Assembly (NCBI RefSeq): GCF_045062745.1
Contig: NZ_JBJGED010000006.1
Span: 186,001 to 250,000 of the forward strand
Origin: Paenibacillus_AA sp045062745
GTDB lineage: Bacteria > Bacillota > Bacilli > Paenibacillales > NBRC-103111
Direction of reading: 5' to 3'
DNA length: 64,000 nucleotides
Shown here: positions 9,193 to 14,903 of the stretch, piece after piece
Position numbering within the stretch: the first letter of the stretch is position 1
How the letters are laid out: each line of letters opens with the position of its first letter
Translations under genes and position numbers: made by a program
Notes under the pieces: model-generated
Database searches by the model: none
Seen by the model: the letters and a program-made list of their open reading frames with translations, nothing else
Told to the model about the DNA's origin: nothing

Positions 9193-9399
9193 TTTGAATA
9201 ACGCCAAAGCTCTGCCTGCGTGCAGAGGACTCAGGATAGGTCTGTCCATACGCGCCCATACGATTCGCGAACGCCCATGAACGCCGCCTTGCCGCGCGCT
9301 CATGCTTCCTTGCCTTCGTGTCTCCTCAGCTGGAGATGCCGTTCGGCACGGCTCGATCGTTCGCGATGTGCGCCCCTGAGCTCCTCTCGCCCTTACTGT

Positions 9400-9433
9400 G
9401 AAACACAGGCAGCCTTTGCCTGTGTTTCTTTCG
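9400..9433 (+). terminator. Intrinsic terminator in the hflX leader
   Basis: A perfect 12-bp stem (9400-9411 with 9417-9428) with a 5-base loop is followed by a T-rich stretch. It lies between the leader peptide and hflX, with no other gene before it, so it probably acts as a conditional attenuator. Confidence 0.75.
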
Positions 9434-9470
9434 ATTTCGTCGAATGATACGATTGGAGCGTGATGAATAA

Positions 9471-10751
9471 ATGGAAGCTATAACCTTACAAACCCTGCCG
9501 CCCAAGGCGGTGCTAGTCGGCGTCCACCTGCCGCATCATGCCGATTTCGCTTACTCCATGCAGGAGCTGCGGAATTTGGCGGAGGCGAACGACCTGGAGG
9601 TCGTCGATACTTTGTCGCAGAAAGCGGCGCGCGTGAGTCCGTCCCATTACCTTGGCACGGGCAAAATCGAGGAGCTGCGCACGCTCGTGCTCGGCCATGA
9701 AGCGACGCTCGTCATCTTCAACGACGAGCTGTCGCCTTCCCAGCTCCGCAATTTGGAGGCGTCGCTCGAGGTCACGGTCATCGATCGGACGCTGCTCATC
9801 CTGGACATCTTCGCCCAGCGGGCCCAGTCCCGCGAAGCCCAGCTGCAGGTCGAGGTCGCCCGGCTGCAATACATGCTGCCCCGCCTCGTCGGGCTGCGCG
9901 CCTCGCTCGGCCGCCAGGGCGGGGGCGCCGGGCTCAAGAACCGCGGCTCCGGCGAGACGCAGCTCGAGCTCGACCGGCGGCGTATCGAGGAGCGCATCTC
10001 CACGCTCCAGACGGAGCTCGAGAAGCTCGTCGCGCGGCGCCAAGTGCAGCGCAAGCAGCGGCACAAGAACGAGATGCCCGTCGTTTGTCTCGTCGGCTAC
10101 ACGAATACGGGCAAATCCAGCTTGATGAACGCGCTGATGGAAGCGTGCCAGGCCGACTCGGCGAAGCACGTGTTCGTCAAGAACATGCTGTTCGCGACGC
10201 TGGAGACGTCGGTGCGGCAGCTGGAGCTGCCGGATCGCAAGACGTTCCTGCTCACCGATACGGTCGGGTTCGTCAGCCAGCTGCCGCACCATCTGGTGAA
10301 GGCGTTCCGCTCGACGCTCGAGGAAGTGGCCGAGGCCGACCTGCTCGTCCATGTCGTCGACGCCTCCAACCCTCAGGGTGCGCTGCAGATCGAAGTGACG
10401 AAGGCGACACTGAAGGAACTCGGCGCCGCCGAGATCCCCACCATATATGCGTACAACAAGTGCGATCAGACCGATGAGGCTTATCCGCGTGTCGAGGAAG
10501 ACCGCATCTACATGTCGGTGAAGGAGCGGAGCGGCTTGACCGAGCTGCTCGAGCAGGTTCGCCGCCACATTTTCCAGGACTATGTGCAATGCGAGATCCT
10601 GATCCCGTTCGACCAAGGCCGTCTCGTCGCCTATTTCAACGAGCACGCCAACGTGCAGGCCACGAGCTATGAGCCGGAGGGCACGCGCCTAACGCTCGAG
10701 TGCCGGGCAGCGGACTTCGAGCGGTACAAAGATGCGTTCGTCGTGTTGTAA
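9471..10751 (+). CDS. hflX: Ribosome-associated GTPase HflX
   Basis: This GTPase binds the ribosomal E-site side and splits stalled or idle 70S ribosomes; the HflXr subgroup gives macrolide-lincosamide resistance. The 426-residue protein has the HflX-specific N-domain with the Gly-rich GGAGLKNRGSGETQLELDRR-type motif (about 146-167), followed by G1 GYTNTGKS (about 208), G3 DTVGF (about 262) and G4 NKCD (about 328). The ATG at 9471 has only a weak GGAG 12 bases upstream. A second ATG at 9463, better spaced to that GGAG, encodes only MNKWKL and overlaps the hflX start. The gene stands alone behind an attenuator-like leader and is followed by a terminator. The leader favours an inducible HflXr-like role, but the protein alone does not separate HflX from HflXr. 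Confidence 0.92.
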   Translation: MEAITLQTLPPKAVLVGVHLPHHADFAYSMQELRNLAEANDLEVVDTLSQKAARVSPSHYLGTGKIEELRTLVLGHEATLVIFNDELSPSQLRNLEASLEVTVIDRTLLILDIFAQRAQSREAQLQVEVARLQYMLPRLVGLRASLGRQGGGAGLKNRGSGETQLELDRRRIEERISTLQTELEKLVARRQVQRKQRHKNEMPVVCLVGYTNTGKSSLMNALMEACQADSAKHVFVKNMLFATLETSVRQLELPDRKTFLLTDTVGFVSQLPHHLVKAFRSTLEEVAEADLLVHVVDASNPQGALQIEVTKATLKELGAAEIPTIYAYNKCDQTDEAYPRVEEDRIYMSVKERSGLTELLEQVRRHIFQDYVQCEILIPFDQGRLVAYFNEHANVQATSYEPEGTRLTLECRAADFERYKDAFVVL

Positions 10752-10775
10752 GCCTAACAGTAGGCCAAAAAAGGG

Positions 10776-10822
10776 CGGTCCCCCTGTCATCCCGCATGAC
10801 AGAGGGCCGCCTCTTTTAACGT
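10776..10822. terminator. Terminator between hflX and the SRPBCC gene
   Basis: A long hairpin (GGCGGTCCCCCTGTCAT paired with ATGACAGAGGGCCGCC) is followed by CTTTT. It lies between convergent genes and can serve hflX; the leftward side has only a short T run. Confidence 0.75.
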
Positions 10823-10823
10823 T

Positions 10824-11267
10824 CTATCGCTGTTTTTCCTCCAAAATCCCCTTGATCCGCATCAAATCGTTCCGGTTCGCTCTCCGCATCATGACTGCCA
10901 TGAAAGGTGCGATGAACGCGGAGAACCCGGTCGGGTTCCCCCGGTTGCGCAGCGTCATCCGGGTAGCGTCGCCTTCTACCGGCTCCCAAGTATAGGTCGT
11001 CTCCATCGGGAACGGACCGTCCGCCGTCCTCATGACGAGCCGCTGCCCAGGGACGTATTCCGCGATCTCGTACACATAGGCAAGTGTCTTGCCCAAGAAT
11101 TGAGCCCGAAAAGCAATGCGTGACCCGACGGTTAGCGGCCTCGGCGTCTGCCATTCGGCCGATTGAATGTTGACGTACCAGTCCGGAGCGTGGTCCGGAT
11201 TCGCGGCGTACTCGGCCACTTCGTCGCGGGTGCGGCGAATGACGATTTCGGTTTGCACGTCTACCAT
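10824..11267 (-). CDS. SRPBCC-fold (START/Bet v1-like) protein
   Basis: A 147-residue protein with the pattern of SRPBCC proteins: a start strand with Glu/Val repeats (TEIVIRRTRDEVAEYAANP), the central D-W-Y and G-S-R-I turns, a Thr-Tyr-Thr-Trp strand (about 95) and a long C-terminal helix ending KGILEEKQR. The fold forms a hydrophobic cavity that binds lipids or small aromatic ligands; no catalytic residues can be assigned. The start has GGGGAGG nine bases upstream. It is a single gene converging on hflX and one of three SRPBCC genes in 3.2 kb. Confidence 0.75.
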   Translation of the reverse strand: MVDVQTEIVIRRTRDEVAEYAANPDHAPDWYVNIQSAEWQTPRPLTVGSRIAFRAQFLGKTLAYVYEIAEYVPGQRLVMRTADGPFPMETTYTWEPVEGDATRMTLRNRGNPTGFSAFIAPFMAVMMRRANRNDLMRIKGILEEKQR

Positions 11268-11345
11268 GCTGCGCTGCCTCCCCTCAGATTCATTGGTACA
11301 AGATCAGCATATACTAGGAGGAAAAAATGAACAATATTTATTAAG

Positions 11346-11376
11346 TTGACACTAAATTAAGTATGTGCTAAATTAA
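11346..11376 (+). promoter_or_regulatory. Promoter and direct-repeat operator of the ArsR gene
   Basis: -35 TTGACA (11346-11351), 17-bp spacer, -10 TAAATT (11369-11374). Two copies of CTAAATTAA overlap the spacer and the -10 box, placed for autorepression by the ArsR protein. The predicted start is at or next to the ATG at 11381. Confidence 0.65.
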
Positions 11377-11380
11377 TGAC

Positions 11381-11710
11381 ATGATCGATAAAGCCCTTCA
11401 CGCTATAACGGAACCCAGGCGCAGAGAGATCCTGCATCTCATCCGGGACGGGGAGCTCCCCGCCAGCGCCATCGCGTCGCAATTCCAGATTTCGGCGCCC
11501 GCCATTTCGCAGCATCTCAAGGTACTTGAAGAGGCCGGACTCGTCGTGGTCAGGCGGGCCGGTACGAAACGCTATTACGGCATAAGGAGGACCGGGTTCG
11601 CCGAACTGAAGATGTACATCGACAGCTTCTGGGACGACAGCTTGCTGCGTCTGAAGGAAGCGGCAGAAGCCGAGGAAAGGAGATTGCAAGATGACAATCA
11701 GCAGCAGTGA
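11381..11710 (+). CDS. ArsR-family transcriptional regulator
   Basis: A 109-residue winged-helix repressor. It starts directly with the helix-turn-helix domain (ALHAITEPRRREILHLI, then SAPAISQHLKVLEEAGLV as recognition helix, about 40-57) and a wing containing RRAGTKRYYGI. No Cys-based metal site is visible, so it belongs with the ArsR members that sense non-metal signals and pair with SRPBCC (AHSA1) proteins. The reading frame of the next gene overlaps its end by 20 bases. No ribosome binding site precedes the ATG and the predicted transcript begins there, so translation may be leaderless. It probably represses its own operon through the repeats at 11353-11376. Confidence 0.85.
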   Translation: MIDKALHAITEPRRREILHLIRDGELPASAIASQFQISAPAISQHLKVLEEAGLVVVRRAGTKRYYGIRRTGFAELKMYIDSFWDDSLLRLKEAAEAEERRLQDDNQQQ

Positions 11711-12155
11711 GACGATTACCAAAGAAATCTACATCGAATGCCGGCCGGAGACGCTCTTCTCGTTCTTCACCGATCCGGACAAGCTGGTACAGTGGATGGG
11801 ACGACATGTGCTCCTGGAGCCCCGGATCGGCGGCAAGTACCGGATCGATATTAACGGCAGCGACATCGCTCTGGGTGAGTATAAGGAAATTGTTCCCCAT
11901 GAGCGAATTGTTATGACATGGGGCTGGGAGAAGTCGAAGCTGGTCCCGCCGGGATCGAGCACGCTTACGTTCCAGCTGACGCCGCGCGATAAGGGCACTC
12001 TGTTGCACTTGATCCATTCCGACTTGCCGGCAACGGAGATGGCCTCCCATACTCAGGGCTGGACGCATTATATGACGCGCCTGGAGATGCTAGCCCAAGG
12101 CCAAGACCCAGGCGTCGATCCTTGGTCGGAAGCGCCTATGTCGAGCAACGATTAA
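11691..12155 (+). CDS. AHSA1-like SRPBCC protein
   Basis: A 154-residue protein of the AHSA1/SRPBCC class. Typical features are the opening ITKEIYIECRPETLFSFFTD segment, LVQWMG after it, a GGKYRIDINGS turn (about 46), the VMTWGWE strand (about 73) and a final helix containing GWTHYMTRLEML. It overlaps the ArsR gene by 20 bases, a very common arrangement in which the ArsR repressor and SRPBCC protein form one regulon. Ligand and reaction are unknown. Confidence 0.82.
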   Translation: MTISSSETITKEIYIECRPETLFSFFTDPDKLVQWMGRHVLLEPRIGGKYRIDINGSDIALGEYKEIVPHERIVMTWGWEKSKLVPPGSSTLTFQLTPRDKGTLLHLIHSDLPATEMASHTQGWTHYMTRLEMLAQGQDPGVDPWSEAPMSSND

Positions 12156-12187
12156 CGATATTTATATTTAAGGAGATGGACTTTATT

Positions 12188-12367
12188 ATGAAAACTTTAA
12201 CTTGCAACTGCGGATTCACGGTCACGGACGACAACGCTTATAAGGTCGAAGCCGCCATGTGGCATCACGCCATCCATGATCATGCAGACATGTTGAAGAG
12301 CATGACGGTCGACATGCTGGAGCAATGGTTGAAGGGCAAGGACGAGCAATTGAAAGCCGGCGCTTAA
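12188..12367 (+). CDS. DUF1059-like small protein
   Basis: A 59-residue protein beginning MKTLTCNCGFTVTDD. The N-terminal Cys-x-Cys-Gly and the later HHAIHDHADM cluster fit the small DUF1059 family; the Cys and His residues could bind a metal, which is my inference. The ATG at 12188 is chosen because AAGGAGATGG precedes it. It lies 32 bases after the AHSA1 gene and before a terminator, so it is likely the third gene of the ArsR operon. Confidence 0.75.
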   Translation: MKTLTCNCGFTVTDDNAYKVEAAMWHHAIHDHADMLKSMTVDMLEQWLKGKDEQLKAGA

Positions 12368-12382
12368 AAACCTTCGGAGAGC

Positions 12383-12420
12383 AACAAGAGACACCTGTGA
12401 GGGTGTCTCTTGTAATTGTT
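12383..12420. terminator. Terminator between the ArsR operon and the NlpC/P60 gene
   Basis: The perfect hairpin CAAGAGACACC...GGGTGTCTCTTG is followed by TAATTGTTT. It ends the rightward operon and may also serve the convergent gene. Confidence 0.8.
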
Positions 12421-12421
12421 T

Positions 12422-13021
12422 CTAGACGATTCTTTTGGCATAAACCAAAGATCGAGCGAACCATGTCCCTTCCATCGGTTCAAACGTCACTTTGCCACGC
12501 CCGCCCCCGCATTGGAGGATGTAATGTTTGCCGTCGATCTCACCTGCATAAATTCCGACATGACCACCGCCGCCGCTTGTAGACTGGTTTAAGGAACCGT
12601 CGCCAGGATCGGCCGAGTTCTTAAAGAACAACACGTCTCCGACTTGCAAATTTTTGAACTTGTCCTCAGAGTCAAGGATCACCTGATAGCCAATACTACT
12701 GTTGTAGCGTTGTTCGCGCGATGAACCGGAAAACTCAATGCCTAATGCACTTTTATATACCCAGGAAGTGAAATTCGAGCAATCAAACCCATAACCCGGT
12801 TGCTGCTTGCTTTGGCGCCATTTGACGCCAAGCTGTGTTTTGCCCGCTTCAATTAATTTATCCAGATTTGCCGCTTGCTCAATACTCGGAACCGTTTCTG
12901 GAAAAGTGATCGATGATGCATCGTTGGTTGCGGCGAATGCAGAAGCTTGTCCAACTCCTGTTAATGCAAGAACACTGGCAAGGGTAATAACTCCCTTGGT
13001 AAACATCTTATTTTTGAACAT
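12422..13021 (-). CDS. Secreted NlpC/P60 cell-wall endopeptidase
   Basis: A 199-residue exported protein. A signal peptide (about 1-31: basic start, hydrophobic LASVLALTGVG, cleavage after AFA) is followed by an NlpC/P60 cysteine peptidase domain. The catalytic Cys lies in FDCSNF (about 80), the His in GGGHVGIY (about 154), and a polar third residue would follow in the HYILQCGG segment. Family members cut gamma-D-Glu to meso-diaminopimelate bonds in peptidoglycan stems. There is no separate cell-wall binding domain. The gene is under a ydaO-type c-di-AMP riboswitch, a common pairing, since this hydrolase must be tuned to wall stress. The start has GGAGGAG seven bases upstream. Confidence 0.9.
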   Translation of the reverse strand: MFKNKMFTKGVITLASVLALTGVGQASAFAATNDASSITFPETVPSIEQAANLDKLIEAGKTQLGVKWRQSKQQPGYGFDCSNFTSWVYKSALGIEFSGSSREQRYNSSIGYQVILDSEDKFKNLQVGDVLFFKNSADPGDGSLNQSTSGGGGHVGIYAGEIDGKHYILQCGGGRGKVTFEPMEGTWFARSLVYAKRIV

Positions 13022-13041
13022 GTGTAGGCTCCTCCAAGAAA

Positions 13042-13192
13042 TCGTATTGCCTCCGAGGTTAGTTGACGGGTTCGGGTCGAGGAAACCCTATTCTCCCCAT
13101 CATTCCGAGCGATCTCGAAATGAGGGAATGAAAATTCACCCCTGCTGATCCCAATCAGGGAAATCAGCTATAAAGCATCCCCCGTACAAAGA
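13042..13192 (-). promoter_or_regulatory. ydaO-type c-di-AMP riboswitch
   Basis: In the leader of the NlpC/P60 gene the leftward strand contains the ydaO landmarks in order: GTACGGGGGA, GGGGTGAAT, then CCCGAACCCGTC followed by AACTAACCTCGGAGGC. The class binds c-di-AMP and usually switches wall-hydrolase or potassium-transport genes off. The aptamer ends about 20 bases before the start codon, so there is little room for a separate terminator; control could act on the ribosome binding site. Confidence 0.88.
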
Positions 13193-13241
13193 ATTGAACA
13201 ACGGCCAGTAGACCGGTTCACTCATTTGATTCGGCCCTTTA

Positions 13242-13270
13242 ATCCTACTCTCATTAACTAAAAGAGTCAC
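13242..13270 (-). promoter_or_regulatory. Predicted promoter of the riboswitch-NlpC/P60 transcript
   Basis: Leftward -35 GTGACT (13265-13270), 17-bp spacer, -10 TAGGAT (13242-13247). Each box has four consensus matches. The predicted start at about 13235 precedes the aptamer by about 45 bases. Confidence 0.45.
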
Positions 13271-13563
13271 CCCACAGATTTTGGTTCTAAACTTTCATAA
13301 AAAATCCCCTCCGCAGTCAACGCTTCGTTGTCTACCGAGAGGACAATCGTACAATTTCGAGCTTAAGAAGCCCTATCATGGATCCGTATGACGTGTAGTT
13401 CGATTTTATCCAATTGGAGTCGGTGTTGGGGGAAGTTTGTGAAATCAAACTAGAGCGCAAGTTGCATCCGTTCGATGAGCCTCCATAATGAATCGACAGC
13501 CTCTTTTTCCGACTTAGAGCGGAAGTTGAATCGGTTTGGACTTGTAGTTCGATACTACCTGCA
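13271..13563. repeat. Gene-free stretch with degenerate repeats
   Basis: No convincing reading frame. TGTAGTTCGAT occurs at 13394-13404 and 13543-13553. TAGAGCG(C/G)AAGTTG(C/A)ATC occurs at 13451-13468 and 13515-13532. They look like decayed dispersed repeats. Confidence 0.45.
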
Positions 13564-13989
13564 TTATCGCTTTGCTTGAATGGACTGAGCCACCTCCAGA
13601 AGCTGGGCGGACACATCCTCCCAACGCTCCTTCATCCGCTCCCGCATGACGCTGTTCTCCAGCTTTTCCTGATGAAAGCTAATCGTGGTGGCGTCGGCGC
13701 GCTTGGGATTCGGGATCACGCGGATTTGCAGCGTAGAAGGGCTGCTCCAGTTCTCCGGCTGCCAGGTGAGACGGAGCTGATGCAGCGGCTTCACGACGCG
13801 CAGCTCCCCGCAGGTTCCCTCCGAGGTGCAGTACTTGTGCCCTTTCTCCAGCTCCAGGGAGCGTAGTTCGCCCAGCCAGAGCGCGAGCCCTTCCGGAGTG
13901 AGCAGCAAGTCCCAAGCTTCTTGCTGGGTAAGGGGGAATGTCCGGCGAACCCCGATTTGGAATCCGGCCGAAGCCGTTTGACCGATCAT
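13564..13989 (-). CDS. SRPBCC/AHSA1-like protein
   Basis: A 141-residue protein with the AHSA1-type order: FPLTQQEAWDLLLTPEGLALWLG near the N-terminus, a GELRVVKPLHQLRLTW hairpin (about 70-86), a strand with ATTISFHQEKL and a C-terminal amphipathic helix. Ligand unknown. The ATG at 13989 is preferred because GGAG lies eight bases upstream; the GTG three codons earlier overlaps that site. It is a lone gene, third of the SRPBCC cluster in this area. Confidence 0.75.
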   Translation of the reverse strand: MIGQTASAGFQIGVRRTFPLTQQEAWDLLLTPEGLALWLGELRSLELEKGHKYCTSEGTCGELRVVKPLHQLRLTWQPENWSSPSTLQIRVIPNPKRADATTISFHQEKLENSVMRERMKERWEDVSAQLLEVAQSIQAKR

Positions 13990-14291
13990 ACGATCCACTC
14001 CTTGTTCGATGGATTAGTGAGTTAGTTAGCTATAACAAACCTACCCCCTTATAGTACACCCGGTCGGACCACCGCCTCAAGCCGATTCAGCTTGCTGCCG
14101 AAACTCCGGAACAGCGTCAAGGTACAGCCCCACTATGCTTCAACCGTTCCGCTATTTCATGAAACCCATACTGAAACTTGATTGGAGCCACATTCGACAT
14201 GCATCTACAAATTCCTCCGCTACGATGAGTATTCTGGCCGCAGGTGGTAAATAATGTAGCTGATCCACTCAATACACAGGAGGTAGCTTCA
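13990..14291. other. Gap upstream of the superoxide dismutase gene
   Basis: No gene or clear promoter pair is visible. A short leftward frame (APIKFQYGFHEIAERL, about 14120-14190) resembles no family I can name and has no ribosome binding site. Confidence 0.4.
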
Positions 14292-14849
14292 ATGAAACGA
14301 TCCATCATGCTAGCCGCGTTCCTGCTCGCAGGCGCAATGGCGGCTACAGGCTGCGGTCAAGCGCGGACCACCCACTCGTCGGCGGTAGAGACGTCGGCGG
14401 GTCAGCCGATGACTATAGACATCGTGAACGGCCAAGGCACGAAAATCGGATCGGCCCGCTTGACGCCGATGAGCCACGGTGTCCTGTTCGAAGTCGATGC
14501 CGCCCAGCTCGCCCCGGGGGCGCACGGCATCCACCTTCACGAAACCGGCCAGTGCAAGGCCCCGGACTTCAAGTCGGCCGGCAGCCATTTCAATCCGACC
14601 GGCAAGCAGCACGGATTCAATAATCCGAAGGGCTATCACGCCGGCGATCTGCCGAATCTGGTCGTGACCGCGGATGGGAAGGCGCAGGCCCAGTTCTTCG
14701 ACCCCAACGTGACGCTGGAAAAAGGAAAGCCGAACTCGCTCCTCAAGGAGGGCGGTACGGCTCTCGTAATTCATGAGAAGGCGGACGACTACAAGACCGA
14801 CCCCGCCGGCGACTCCGGCGACCGGATCGCTTGCGGTCAAATCCGCTAA
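14292..14849 (+). CDS. sodC: Cu/Zn superoxide dismutase lipoprotein
   Basis: A 185-residue lipoprotein that turns superoxide into peroxide and oxygen outside the membrane. The N-terminus is a lipoprotein signal (hydrophobic core, then AATGC, with lipidated Cys near 21). The metal ligands are present in the usual order: HLH in GIHLHE (copper), GSHF (bridging His), GFNNPKGYHAGDLPN (zinc His and Asp) and the last copper His in VIHEKADD. Cys in GQCKAP and the late Cys in RIACGQ fit the conserved disulfide. AGGAGGT precedes the ATG at 14292. The gene is single and ends at a strong terminator. Confidence 0.93.
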   Translation: MKRSIMLAAFLLAGAMAATGCGQARTTHSSAVETSAGQPMTIDIVNGQGTKIGSARLTPMSHGVLFEVDAAQLAPGAHGIHLHETGQCKAPDFKSAGSHFNPTGKQHGFNNPKGYHAGDLPNLVVTADGKAQAQFFDPNVTLEKGKPNSLLKEGGTALVIHEKADDYKTDPAGDSGDRIACGQIR

Positions 14850-14855
14850 ATGCGC

Positions 14856-14896
14856 AAACGGCTGTTCGAGGGAAACCCTTGAACAGCCGTTTTTTC
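14856..14896 (+). terminator. Terminator after sodC
   Basis: A 12-bp stem AAACGGCTGTTC/GAACAGCCGTTT is followed by a T run, between sodC and the convergent GH2 gene. Confidence 0.9.
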
Positions 14897-14903
14897 ATGC
14901 GGG

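Larger units (their letters stand above)
9129..9433 (+). promoter_or_regulatory. Structured 5' leader of hflX, candidate antibiotic-responsive attenuator
   Basis: The leader contains, in order, a ribosome binding site and 12-codon reading frame, a small hairpin (9210-9215 with 9222-9227), several internal hairpins, a long-range pairing (9224-9235 with 9375-9387) that shares bases with the small hairpin, and a terminator at 9400-9433. Mutually exclusive pairings between a leader peptide and a terminator are the signature of ribosome-stalling attenuation. Such control is known for Listeria hflXr. It could instead be a separate structured RNA of about 300 bases that ends at the terminator. Confidence 0.6.

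Noticed and set aside
9013..9303. 96-codon leftward frame in the hflX leader
   Set aside because: It spans the hflX promoter and leader structure, has no ribosome binding site and no family.
9129..9433. hflX leader as 6S RNA, SRP RNA or tmRNA
   Set aside because: I compared it with remembered conserved parts of these RNAs (SRP GGAAGGAAGCA, tmRNA ends, 6S bubble) and found no consistent match. The leader-peptide model explains more.
9463..9483. MNKWKL mini-frame overlapping the hflX start as a second leader peptide
   Set aside because: Well spaced from GGAG, but six codons overlapping the real start could be chance. Kept only as a remark under hflX.
14117..14308. Short leftward frame upstream of sodC as a transposase remnant
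   Set aside because: Only about 20 residues look protein-like, no family could be named and no inverted repeats flank it.
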